Below, piece after piece: positions 1 to 7,724 of a stretch of DNA of 24,021 nt; the first letter of the stretch is position 1; every line of letters begins with the position of its first letter. A program made the position numbers and the translations under genes. Under the pieces are notes generated by a model. The model was not told where the DNA came from. It was given only the letters and a program-made list of their open reading frames with translations, and did not search any database. Origin of the DNA: JAYUKV01 sp043764135 (GTDB lineage: Bacteria > Patescibacteriota > JACMRA01); NCBI GenBank assembly GCA_043764135.1, contig JAYUKV010000152.1, positions 1 through 24,021 of the forward strand. Direction: 5' to 3'.

Positions 1-1
1 T

Positions 2-76
2 CATGAAGCTAGTATTAGAATATTCATCCACGATTACAACAAAAAAATAGCACTAAAACTTAATTATAAGTTTTAG
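2..76 (+). CDS. 3' end of an unrecognised gene, partial
   Basis: This frame is open from the window edge to a TAG at 74-76 and encodes 24 residues ending in NYKF. It is too short to assign. The next ORF starts directly after this TAG in the same frame, so the two could be one gene broken by a stop, or two abutting genes. A long hairpin (48-82) covers the end of the frame. The coding nature is inferred only from the open frame. Confidence 0.35.
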   Translation, partial: HEASIRIFIHDYNKKIALKLNYKF

Positions 77-82
77 GTGCTA
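48..82. terminator. Long stem-loop over the TAG stop
   Basis: A 14-bp stem with one bulged G has arms at about 49-62 and 67-81 (AGCACTAAAACTTA against TAAGTTTTAGGTGCT). On the minus strand it is followed by a run of T, as in an intrinsic terminator. On the plus strand the following bases are only ATTTGAG. No minus-strand gene ends here, so its role is unclear: plus-strand terminator, or a structure at the stop codon. Confidence 0.5.
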
Positions 83-370
83 TTTGAGGAACGACCCAAT
101 TTTGAAGAAAATATAATTTTTAAAAACAGATTCAAATTCGCAAATGATGCAAAAACATTAATAGATATAGTGTTGGATCATGAATTTATAACCAGTATTA
201 GTAAGATTTATATTACATATTCTTTGGAATCATTGAGTGCAGAAGCCAGCAATATAAAAAAATATTTGGAATTTAAACTTAGATATTTTAATCAAGTAGA
301 ATTAGTTTTGGATTCAAAAAATCTTATTGGAATCAGCAATCTTAATGGAATTGGATTGTATATTGGATAA
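77..370 (+). CDS. Small protein of unknown function
   Basis: 97 residues from a GTG directly after an in-frame TAG. There is no in-frame ATG and no Shine-Dalgarno sequence, so the start is doubtful and the frame may continue the gene upstream. The C-terminal part alternates hydrophobic and polar residues and ends in an LIGISNLNGIGLYIG stretch. This is faintly like the end of F-type ATPase delta subunits (a LIGG motif after a vel stretch), but the match is too weak for a name. A bidirectional terminator follows at 374-403, which supports a plus-strand transcript ending here. Confidence 0.45.
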   Translation: MLFEERPNFEENIIFKNRFKFANDAKTLIDIVLDHEFITSISKIYITYSLESLSAEASNIKKYLEFKLRYFNQVELVLDSKNLIGISNLNGIGLYIG

Positions 371-373
371 AAA

Positions 374-403
374 AATAACTAACAATAAGGACTATTAGTT
401 ATT
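374..403. terminator. Bidirectional intrinsic terminator
   Basis: Perfect 9-bp arms AATAACTAA (374-382) and TTAGTTATT (395-403) surround a 12-nt loop. On the minus strand a run of T follows at once, and the minus-strand stop codon (395-397) lies in the stem. On the plus strand a T6 run follows a few bases later. It sits between the convergent gene ends at 370 and 395 and can serve both. Confidence 0.75.
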
Positions 404-1495
404 CGAATTTTTTAGGGTGTATAGTGCGTTTTGAGTAATCGGTCCAAAGTATCCCGTTGTATAATTAATTGGGAATACTTTGAACGAAATTAAACAATTT
501 TGTAAATCTCTAATTTCTTGACTCGCTTGTCCTTGGCGAAAATCCTTGTAATAAAATCTTTCGCATCTTTTCTCTTGTTCTAATAGTTTTGTTAGACCTG
601 ATTTGGTGATTAGTCCAAAATAGCCTGTAATAGTCGGATAATTAAATAAACCTCTATCTTTAAGACATTGCTGCAGTTTAGAGACAGCTAATGTTTTCTG
701 GCCCAAGAAGTACTTACTATAATATACTGATTGGCATAAATCATTATTTAAAATTGATTTATTGGCATTTTCAAATTCTTGAGTAGATGAATTTTGTTTT
801 AAAATAGTCCAATCATTTGTCACCATAATCTTAAATACATTGTAATTTCCCCAATATACATGTGGTGTATATCTGTATAATGCTGAAGTTGCTTCATTTT
901 CAACTGTAACATTAATATTATCAAGTGTAGTAAAAGTAGTACCTACAGAATATTGATTAAAAGCTGGATTACGCGCGTTATTAAAGTTATACTGTAATTG
1001 AAAAGCTCCCCATTTTACTTGTCGATAAAATCCTTCATATTCAGGGTCGCAAGATTGATTGTCAGGGCAGGCATAGCCCATTGCTGATCTAAGTTTTCTT
1101 TGAGGATCGTTTATGACATCGTAGCTAAGTGTTGATAATAGTGATTGTTCTTTATCTAGCATTGTTAGCAAAAGAGCAGGTGAAATTTTTACTTTTACAC
1201 CAGCATGCGATGATATTTCACCATTTGCTGCTTTAAAAATAATATCCGAAGCTCTAAGACCGTTAGTAGAATAATTTTTTAAAAAAGAGTTTTTCTTTTC
1301 TAATAATAATTGAACAGCAGAAGCGTTGGGAAAATCACGATAAGACAAAAAACTAGAATTGGAGATTATGTAGTTTTTATCAAATATTAAATAGTTATTG
1401 CTTGCCAATACAGGGACCGATGTTAAGCCAAAACACGCCAAAACCAAAACCGCTACTGTCAATCTAAGGAATTTAAGAGTTTTGTTTTTGTTCAT
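395..1495 (-). CDS. Secreted protein with two peptidoglycan-binding repeats
   Basis: 366 residues. The N-terminus is a Sec signal peptide: lysines, a hydrophobic stretch at about 11-30, and VLAS as the likely cleavage site. Residues about 80-240 form a globular domain with ALLLTMLDKEQSLLS and a WGAFQLQYNFNN stretch, a pattern seen in secreted lysozyme/transglycosylase-like proteins of CPR and Gram-positive bacteria. Two C-terminal repeats (about 252-310 and 312-366) each carry a cysteine pair, an LQxCL helix and TGYFGxIT, typical of PF01471-type peptidoglycan-binding units. It probably acts at the cell wall, but catalysis is not shown. A good promoter (1506-1534, minus) puts the transcript start a few bases before ATG. 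Confidence 0.8.
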   Translation of the reverse strand: MNKNKTLKFLRLTVAVLVLACFGLTSVPVLASNNYLIFDKNYIISNSSFLSYRDFPNASAVQLLLEKKNSFLKNYSTNGLRASDIIFKAANGEISSHAGVKVKISPALLLTMLDKEQSLLSTLSYDVINDPQRKLRSAMGYACPDNQSCDPEYEGFYRQVKWGAFQLQYNFNNARNPAFNQYSVGTTFTTLDNINVTVENEATSALYRYTPHVYWGNYNVFKIMVTNDWTILKQNSSTQEFENANKSILNNDLCQSVYYSKYFLGQKTLAVSKLQQCLKDRGLFNYPTITGYFGLITKSGLTKLLEQEKRCERFYYKDFRQGQASQEIRDLQNCLISFKVFPINYTTGYFGPITQNALYTLKNSNN

Positions 1496-1505
1496 ATTTT
1501 AGACT

Positions 1506-1562
1506 AGTATAATCTACTTTATCATTATTGACAACAGATATTTATTATTAAATTAATAACAT
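1506..1562. promoter_or_regulatory. Divergent promoters sharing one -35 region
   Basis: Minus strand: TTGTCA (1529-1534), 17-bp spacer, TATACT (1506-1511), with ATG ten bases further, giving a leader of only about 3-4 nt. Plus strand: TTGACA (1528-1533) overlaps the minus -35 almost completely; a weaker -10 such as TTAATA (1553-1558) leads to the ATG at 1563. The shared -35 means the two promoters probably compete for polymerase. Confidence 0.65.
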
Positions 1563-2210
1563 ATGTTAATAGAAACAGAGAGCTATGAGTGTTTACTTGA
1601 ATATTTATACCCTAAGTATCTCAATACAAATAATTTCAGAGACTTTCTTGAGGGTAAAATCGGAATAAAGTTTACTGAATCTTTTGAAAGTATAGATCTT
1701 TTTGATGATGAATTTAAGATTTGTAAGATAGATGATATAAAATTAATAAAAACTGATGGTGTTTATTGGATAGAAAAACTAACAGCAGAGGACAAAAAAT
1801 TCCTTAAAAAGCAATCAATAGAAGTAATCACTATCAAGAAAATTGATAAATCATTATTTCCATTATTGGAAAAAGAACTTAAATTTAAATCCCAACTTCA
1901 AGAGTGGTCCTCATATCAAGAGGTTATAGAAGAAGAGTATTTATATACATTAGGAGGTTTCCGCAAAACACAGACCTTCAAACCACTTCCATTCATGTTT
2001 TCAATCAATGATATGTCAAAATTTTACAAAACAATAACAGATGATGAAATGCAGCTAATACTTTCGCTTATATTTTCAAAGGCATTAAAAGTAAAAAACG
2101 AAAAACTAGCCAAAACAGTTCTAGATATAGATAAAACAATCAAAAACTCTAATGGAAGAATCAACCAAAAAAATATTTGGGGTGTAAAAATTGTTAATGC
2201 AACAAGATAG
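1563..2210 (+). CDS. Unrecognised 215-aa protein
   Basis: 215 residues, soluble, rich in Lys, Glu and Ile, with no signal peptide or membrane segment. The N-terminal half is acidic (FESIDLFDDEFKICKIDD) and the C-terminal part is lysine-rich and ends at a TAG. I do not recognise a family. It is divergent from the peptidoglycan-binding protein gene and shares its promoter region. A terminator hairpin lies at 2259-2300, so it is probably monocistronic. Start: first ATG, no clear Shine-Dalgarno sequence, consistent with a short leader. Confidence 0.7.
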   Translation: MLIETESYECLLEYLYPKYLNTNNFRDFLEGKIGIKFTESFESIDLFDDEFKICKIDDIKLIKTDGVYWIEKLTAEDKKFLKKQSIEVITIKKIDKSLFPLLEKELKFKSQLQEWSSYQEVIEEEYLYTLGGFRKTQTFKPLPFMFSINDMSKFYKTITDDEMQLILSLIFSKALKVKNEKLAKTVLDIDKTIKNSNGRINQKNIWGVKIVNATR

Positions 2211-2258
2211 ATTCTTATTGGATAAACTTGAGTTTCAAGAATTTCAAATCTCTTCTCT

Positions 2259-2300
2259 AAACTATAAATTATAAAAAATAATTAATTTATAAAGTTTTTT
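2259..2300 (+). terminator. Intrinsic terminator
   Basis: An AT-rich stem forms between AAACTATAAATTA (from 2259) and TAATTTATAAAGTTT (to about 2297) with one bulge, followed by a T run. It lies between the stop of the preceding gene and the -35 of the next promoter. Confidence 0.55.
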
Positions 2301-2305
2301 ACAAA

Positions 2306-2340
2306 TTGACCAAAATTCAATAATCAAACATAATTTTTAT
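2306..2340 (+). promoter_or_regulatory. Leaderless promoter
   Basis: TTGACC (2306-2311), exactly 17 bp, CATAAT (2329-2334), six bases, then ATG at 2341. With the usual 6-7 bp from -10 to start, transcription begins at or beside the A of the ATG, so the mRNA would be leaderless. The geometry matches that before the ORF at 10207. Confidence 0.7.
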
Positions 2341-3090
2341 ATGACAACCCAATCTAATGATGTACTAATTGAACAAATTAACAGTTCAAGTATATTACAA
2401 GATTCAGAAAAAGATTTTATTATCACTAGATTAAATAAGTTTGATCATCTCGATAAATTCAAGCTTAAAAGATATATAGCCATTAATGATGAAAAAAATA
2501 TAAAGGAGACCTACAGAATTATCAGAGATAAGCTAATTAGAGAAGAAAAAGAGAAAGAATACTTATCTCAAACGTCATCAGGTAAAAAAGGCGCAGCATC
2601 CCAAGTTATTGATAAGTTGTCTTCTAGACAAGAGAGTAGTGAGCCAATCTCTATTTCATTGCTTTCTAATCAACATTTTCTAGGTCATGATATTCCAAAA
2701 CCTCCAGAAGTAAGAGGGCAACCATTTAAAATCCTCCGTGATTTCTCTAATCTAGATCAACTTTCCTTACTTGAACCATCACATGTAACATTTTCACTAG
2801 ATGATAATGTTGGACTTCTCATCAAAGAATTTCATGACATTATTATTGACTTAATGGAAGATATTCCTACTATAGAAGAGAGAAGGGGTTATTTTAGACT
2901 TTTTATGCGTTCTTCATTGTTTAATTCATATCTAAATACAGGAATAACAGCTCTAAGACATGTTGAGATTCAACCACGCAAGATTGCCCTAAATCTAATT
3001 TATCAAACAGATCCGATTTATCTAAATTCAAATCAGTTTGAACATGTCTCCAAACTCTCTAAGCTACTAAAGCAACTTGTAGAGATATAG
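2341..3090 (+). CDS. Unrecognised 249-aa protein
   Basis: 249 residues, soluble. Residues 1-80 are a charged helical region ending in a basic Lys/Glu stretch. Residues 80-115 look like a low-complexity Ser/Gly/Gln linker, and 120-249 like a folded domain with EERRGYFRLFMRSSLFNSYL. No family is recognised. It has its own leaderless promoter and an intrinsic terminator directly after the stop, so it is a single-gene unit. The ATG is fixed by the promoter position. Confidence 0.7.
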   Translation: MTTQSNDVLIEQINSSSILQDSEKDFIITRLNKFDHLDKFKLKRYIAINDEKNIKETYRIIRDKLIREEKEKEYLSQTSSGKKGAASQVIDKLSSRQESSEPISISLLSNQHFLGHDIPKPPEVRGQPFKILRDFSNLDQLSLLEPSHVTFSLDDNVGLLIKEFHDIIIDLMEDIPTIEERRGYFRLFMRSSLFNSYLNTGITALRHVEIQPRKIALNLIYQTDPIYLNSNQFEHVSKLSKLLKQLVEI

Positions 3091-3092
3091 AA

Positions 3093-3129
3093 TATACTTT
3101 TATTAATTAAAAGTATAATTTTATTTTTT
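3093..3129 (+). terminator. Intrinsic terminator
   Basis: Arms TATACTTTT (3093-3101) and AAAAGTATA (3109-3117) surround a 7-nt loop and are followed by AATTTTATTTTTT. It starts three bases after the TAG of the preceding gene. Confidence 0.65.
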
Positions 3130-3244
3130 ACACCAACCTAAACTGTAATTTATATTCAAGTATCTTGTTTTAATCTTCAAAGTTTGAAACTTATCCAACT
3201 AAAACCAAAAAAAATAGTACGTTAATCTTTAACAAATCAAATAT

Positions 3245-4516
3245 ATGTTTAATAAACACCTAAATAACTACAAAACTTTTTTTATAATTCTTCCAGTTAT
3301 TGTTATTATAAGAATTTTTTCTGGAATTTCTTCTGATGTTGATTTGTATAGCAAAATATCTAGTAAACTATTATCTGGTCAGACACCTTTTTTAAATAAT
3401 TTCTATTTTGAATATCCTCCAATAACAGCTTATTTATTCGGTATTGTAGGATCTGTTATGAAAGTGTTTAATTTAAAATCTTTATTTAGTTATAATCTGA
3501 TATTTATTTTAATGAGTGCTTTTTTTATAGTTCTAAGTTATTTATTAACTATTAAAATGGCTAGTAAGTTACAGCTTAATCTTTTGCCTATTCATGTTTC
3601 ATTTTGCCTGTTTATTGTGGAGTATAGGATTATTGGATTTGAAAGGTATGATATTTTTCCTGCTTTCTTAGTTTTACTAAGCTTATATATTGTGCAATTT
3701 TTGAATTATAGAAATGTGTTTTTATCAGGGTTGTTTTTGGGTTTGGCAATATGTCTTAAACTTTATCCTGTAATTCTTTTACCACTCTACATCATATATA
3801 TTCTAAGAGAATCTGTAATTCAAAAAATGAATAATATTCTTAGAACAATCACTGCTTTTGGTTTGGGCTTGTTTGTTGCGATTTTACCTACAGCAGTATT
3901 AATTTATAAAGGCTTTGAAGGGATTGTTAAATTCTATCAGTATCATTCCAATCGAGGTTTTGAAGTTACTTCTATTGGAACCACTTTGGCTTTGGGGGGG
4001 TCCTTTTTTGGGGTTGGAAAAGTTGATCCATTTGCCTATTGTTGTGAATATGGATCGTATGATATTGTGTATACATATACATCTCAATTGAAATCATTAC
4101 TGAATATTGGTTTAGCGTTACTTTTGGGGCTTGTGCTTGTAATGTATTACAAAAGACTATCTAATTTGAACCTAAATAATTATAAGAATTTAATTCAATC
4201 ATCATATATATTTGTGTTACTGTTTGTGATTACTAATAAAGTATTTTCAACTCAATATTTTATTTGGTTGTTGAGTTTGGGACTTCTTACAATAGGATTT
4301 ATAACAAACATTAGAACTAGAAAAATTGCTTACTTTTTATTCTTTTCATCTATGATTCTGAATTCAATAATTCTAAATTATTTTTGGAGATTTGAAACAG
4401 AAATTTCTATATTGCAAATAATGCTAATTAATTTGAAAAATATTCTTTTTTGGTTATTGTTTATGGTTGTTTTTGCTGATTTTGTTATTAAAAAACCTAT
4501 TGATAAAATGGTTTAA
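3245..4516 (+). CDS. Multi-pass membrane glycosyltransferase, GT87/DUF2029-like
   Basis: 423 residues with about 10-11 hydrophobic segments. Features seen in the DUF2029/GT87 polyprenyl-phosphate mannosyltransferase family are a first extracytoplasmic loop with SSDVDLYSKIS and YFEYPP (residues about 28-60), the conserved ERYDIFPAFLVLLSL segment, and GLAICLKLYPVILLP. Such enzymes transfer sugars from lipid-phosphate donors on the outer face of the membrane. The aspartate in the first loop (D32 or D34) would be the candidate catalytic residue, by family analogy. The gene stands alone, convergent with the minus-strand gene ending at 4542. It contains a G7 tract (3994-4000) and a T6 tract shortly after, possible slippage sites. 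Donor and acceptor cannot be read from the sequence. Confidence 0.75.
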   Translation: MFNKHLNNYKTFFIILPVIVIIRIFSGISSDVDLYSKISSKLLSGQTPFLNNFYFEYPPITAYLFGIVGSVMKVFNLKSLFSYNLIFILMSAFFIVLSYLLTIKMASKLQLNLLPIHVSFCLFIVEYRIIGFERYDIFPAFLVLLSLYIVQFLNYRNVFLSGLFLGLAICLKLYPVILLPLYIIYILRESVIQKMNNILRTITAFGLGLFVAILPTAVLIYKGFEGIVKFYQYHSNRGFEVTSIGTTLALGGSFFGVGKVDPFAYCCEYGSYDIVYTYTSQLKSLLNIGLALLLGLVLVMYYKRLSNLNLNNYKNLIQSSYIFVLLFVITNKVFSTQYFIWLLSLGLLTIGFITNIRTRKIAYFLFFSSMILNSIILNYFWRFETEISILQIMLINLKNILFWLLFMVVFADFVIKKPIDKMV

Positions 4517-4541
4517 TGTAAAATTAATTTCCTAAGCTATG

Positions 4542-5510
4542 TTAAACATCTTTAACCCAATTACCATCTTGATCTAATTCAAAATCCATTTGAATAGCTG
4601 GTTTGTCATATAGTTTAGATAGATTGTCTTCTTTTGCATGTTCTTTCCCCCTGAAATCGGGTTTTATCCATGGATTATTCTTAGCTGATTGTATAATTAC
4701 TTTTGAGTAATTAGCCTCTTGGGCTATCTTGATCACAAGATTTGTGAAATACTGACTCATTTGAAGAATTGTTCCTAATTGAGATTTTTTGAAGCCTTGG
4801 ATTTGTTTGATTATTAATGATTTATTATCTCCGCTTGGTTGAAAGCTTACAACACCGCTTGGCTTACCATTGATCATTAATGCTAGAACTATAGGAGAAT
4901 CAGTTACATAATAATCATTGAACTCCCCTGTATGACCAAATGCTTCTATATTATCAGGTGTGTTATAGAATGCAAGGCTTGAAACAGAGGTATCAAAAGA
5001 AAAAGATGTGAACATTGATTGAAGTTCTACTTCCATTTCTTTAGTTGATATTGACTTATCTCCTATTCTCTGGAAATTAGGGAAAATTTGAAGTTGAGGA
5101 TCTGTAGCTCTTGTTATCTTTAACAAGTTATAGACCTTAATAATATCTTGTGGATTGTTATTGGAATTTAATATTTTAGAACAAATCTTGATTGCTTTGT
5201 GTAAAAGGAGGATGTCAAAGTTTTCTGAGAATCATATCCACTCCTTGTTGGTTATTGAATTACCTAAGACGAATAATAGAAAAGAGAAACTTGGATTCTC
5301 GATTTTTAGTATGTGCTCTCTGTTAACTTCCATGAAATATATCAACATATGTTTCTTTTGGGTTGAGAAGAATTTGTCAATTTGAGAAGTTGTCATTTTG
5401 CTTATTTGTACGACCAATTCTGGGTTCTCTTTGGTACGCCATTCTGGGTCAGTGAATAGAGTCTCTGCTTGGATTGAACTGAATGATTCAGCTGATTTTT
5501 TGCTTGGCAT
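4542..5510 (-). CDS. Unrecognised protein with one in-frame UGA, probably read as glycine
   Basis: Under the standard code this looks like two pieces: 92 residues ending at TGA (5232-5234), and a later piece whose only start would be a TTG at 5126. No TAA or TAG lies between them in this frame, so reading TGA as one residue gives a single 322-residue protein. Ahead of the TGA the protein has NKEWI; after it come FSENFDILLLHKAIKICSK and a C-terminal domain with GKPSGVVSFQPSGD and a PDFRGKEHAKEDN stretch. The latter resembles the C-terminal side of a GNAT-like fold, but I cannot assign a family. It is probably soluble. The promoter at 5543-5571 fits the ATG at 5510. The alternative is a nonsense mutation in a standard-code organism. 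Confidence 0.65.
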
Positions 5511-5542
5511 GAGAATTTTTGTTTTTGTTTATTTATAATATT

Positions 5543-5571
5543 ATTATAACTATTTTAATAAGTATAATCAA
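5543..5571 (-). promoter_or_regulatory. Promoter of the UGA-containing gene
   Basis: On the minus strand TTGATT (5566-5571), 17-bp spacer, TATAAT (5543-5548). The leader of about 25 nt is A-rich and has no Shine-Dalgarno sequence. Confidence 0.6.
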
Positions 5572-5703
5572 CAATTATCAAAAATTAGTAAATATATTTA
5601 TTTGTATCTTGACTTACTTGTATAATTTTACTAAACATTAAAGGACTGATAAATCAAATTATTAAATAATCTAAATAGAAATATAATCTAAAAAATATAA
5701 CGT

Positions 5704-6357
5704 ATGTCAAAAAAAATACAGTCTATATTATCTCTTATTGAGATAGCAGAAAACAACCTTAACAATGCTAGAAACTTATTAGTACAATTAGTAGAAGAAA
5801 AAGGTTTGAACACAAACACAGATGGTGTATACAAAAATGTAAGTGCAGACGAATCACAAGCAATGGAAGTTATCGAAGGTTTCTTCGATGGTGAAAATAT
5901 GATTGGGGATAATGGGCAAATCTATACCGTACCTCAGAACTACGCATCTAAAACTCAATTGGTTATAGGTGATAGAATGAAATGGATGCTAACTCCTGAT
6001 AGAGAAGTATTCAAGTTAATCGGTCAAGCAGCTAGAGAAAGAATCATAGGACAATTCTCAATGGAAAATGACAACTATGTTGTAATTGCAGAAAAATTCA
6101 AGAACCCAATTAAAATCCTAAAGGCATCTGCAACTTTTGCAATGAAGAATTTAGGCTTAAACTTTGGCGATGAAGTAGTAGTTATAGTTCCAAGAGGTGT
6201 AACTCCAACTTGGGGAGCATTCTCATCAGTTGTTAAGACATTATCTGAAACAGAAAAGAGCATGATTCTAAATGCGGAAAAACCAGAACAAACTAGCGAC
6301 GATAACGATGGTTATTTTGACCTAAGTTCGAAGATTAATAATTCAGATTACTTATAA
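5704..6357 (+). CDS. Conserved CPR-type hypothetical protein, first gene of the mur/rsmH operon
   Basis: 217 residues, soluble. After a helical N-terminus (1-40) comes a compact domain with VIEGFFDGENMIGDNGQIY, then VPQNYASKTQLVIGDRMKW. I recall this pattern from hypothetical proteins widespread in Patescibacteria, but no function is established. A second domain (about 105-170) repeats a beta-rich pattern with GDEVVVIVPRG, and the tail is acidic (DDNDGYFDLSS). The murE-like gene follows after ten bases, so the two are probably cotranscribed. A possible promoter is TTGACT (5609-5614) with TAAACA (5632-5637). The CPR-family link is from memory and unchecked. Confidence 0.7.
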   Translation: MSKKIQSILSLIEIAENNLNNARNLLVQLVEEKGLNTNTDGVYKNVSADESQAMEVIEGFFDGENMIGDNGQIYTVPQNYASKTQLVIGDRMKWMLTPDREVFKLIGQAARERIIGQFSMENDNYVVIAEKFKNPIKILKASATFAMKNLGLNFGDEVVVIVPRGVTPTWGAFSSVVKTLSETEKSMILNAEKPEQTSDDNDGYFDLSSKINNSDYL

Positions 6358-6367
6358 TCATAAGACT

Positions 6368-7723
6368 ATGAAAGAAGTATTAAAATCACTACTAGAACCA
6401 GAATTATTAAAATCAGTCAGACCTTTTGGACATGGATTAAAGGGGTATTTGGCTTCTGCATTTTATGGTTTTCCAGCAACCAAGCTCAAGATAATAGCTA
6501 TCACAGGAACAAAAGGTAAAACTTCAACAACTATCCTTACAGGAAGACTTCTAAACAGCTTAGGTTTAAAAGCAGGGTATATTTCAACAGCTATAACTAG
6601 TACTGGTGACGAAGAAATTATCAATAGTTCCAAAATGAGTTCTGTAGATGGAATTTTACAACAAAAACTATTATCTCAAATGGTAAAGAATAAGTGCGAG
6701 TATGCAATTATTGAAATGTCATCCCAAGGCTTAGAGCAAAACAGGGATAAAGGATTATTTGGTTTTGATCTGGCAATGTTTCTTAATATCTATCCAGAGC
6801 ATATAGAAGCTCATGGTAGCTTTGAAAAATATCTTGACGCTAAAGGAAGTATATTTAATAAAGTAAAAAATAATGGAATTGCAGTATTAACTTCACAACC
6901 ACAATTTGCAGAATCTATTTCAAAAGTCAAACAAAAATTTATCAAACCAACCTACAAGTTAATTGAAATCGATAATTCTGTTTTTCAAGTAGGATCAAAT
7001 CGTGATTCACAATTTAAATCACTTGTACTTAATGGAGAAGCTTATTCAACTAACTTTATGACTGATTTTGAGATTGAGAATCTAGCTTTTGCTATTAAAT
7101 CAATTCAAGCACTATCATCAAGCAAAACAATAACTCAAAAACTACCTAAAGCTTTAGAAGAAATCCAAGGAATTCCTGGAAGACTAGAATATGTTGTAAA
7201 AAATAATAATCTTTTATCTTCTAATGTTCATAAAGATTTAAATGCAAGAGTAGATATAATGGTAGATTATGCACATGAAACAGGTTCTATGGAGTTGTTA
7301 CTTAAGAATATGGCTGAGTGGAAAAGGGAGGGTTTTTATGATAGAATTATTCATATTGTAAGTTGTGATGGAGTTGGAAGAGACGATTGGAAAAAGCCAA
7401 TACTAGGTGATATCTCTCAGAAATATGCAGATTATACAGTTGTAACTACTGATAATTATGATAAAAACGACAATCCACAATCAATACTTGAATTGATAAC
7501 CAAAAACTACAATCACGATAACCTCAACCAAACATTTACTACGATAGTAAACCGTAAAGATGCCATGATACATGCACTACGCAAAGCTTCAAATTACAAG
7601 GATGAAAAAGTTATTATTGTATCTACAGGGGTAGGTACAGAACAAGCCTTAACTCAACCTGAAGGTATGATGAGATGGGATGAAAGATTGGTTTGGGAAA
7701 TGATATTTAACAATTTTGTATAA
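6368..7723 (+). CDS. murE: MurE-like UDP-N-acetylmuramyl peptide ligase lacking the N-terminal domain
   Basis: 451 residues. The ATP-binding P-loop TGTKGKTST lies at about residue 46, whereas full MurE enzymes have it after roughly 100 residues, so the UDP-binding N-terminal domain is missing or very short. The central ligase domain (to about 290) includes EMSSQGLEQNR and NIYPEHIEAHGS. The C-terminal domain starts with the MurE-type MVDYAHETGSMELLL and contains DGVGRDDWKKPILGDI. MurE adds the third amino acid to UDP-MurNAc-dipeptide in the cytoplasm. The DNPR motif of meso-DAP-adding enzymes is not present; the position reads TTDNYDKND, so the substrate is uncertain. A short N-terminus followed by YGFPxxKL is, as far as I recall, usual in CPR Mur ligases. 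rsmH follows after one base. Confidence 0.85.
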   Translation: MKEVLKSLLEPELLKSVRPFGHGLKGYLASAFYGFPATKLKIIAITGTKGKTSTTILTGRLLNSLGLKAGYISTAITSTGDEEIINSSKMSSVDGILQQKLLSQMVKNKCEYAIIEMSSQGLEQNRDKGLFGFDLAMFLNIYPEHIEAHGSFEKYLDAKGSIFNKVKNNGIAVLTSQPQFAESISKVKQKFIKPTYKLIEIDNSVFQVGSNRDSQFKSLVLNGEAYSTNFMTDFEIENLAFAIKSIQALSSSKTITQKLPKALEEIQGIPGRLEYVVKNNNLLSSNVHKDLNARVDIMVDYAHETGSMELLLKNMAEWKREGFYDRIIHIVSCDGVGRDDWKKPILGDISQKYADYTVVTTDNYDKNDNPQSILELITKNYNHDNLNQTFTTIVNRKDAMIHALRKASNYKDEKVIIVSTGVGTEQALTQPEGMMRWDERLVWEMIFNNFV

Positions 7724-7724
7724 T

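Noticed and set aside
5155..5385. Plus-strand 76-codon ORF with a nearby AAGGAGG
   Set aside because: It lies opposite the UGA-containing gene; the AAGGAGG is inside that gene's codons and not placed before this ORF's start.
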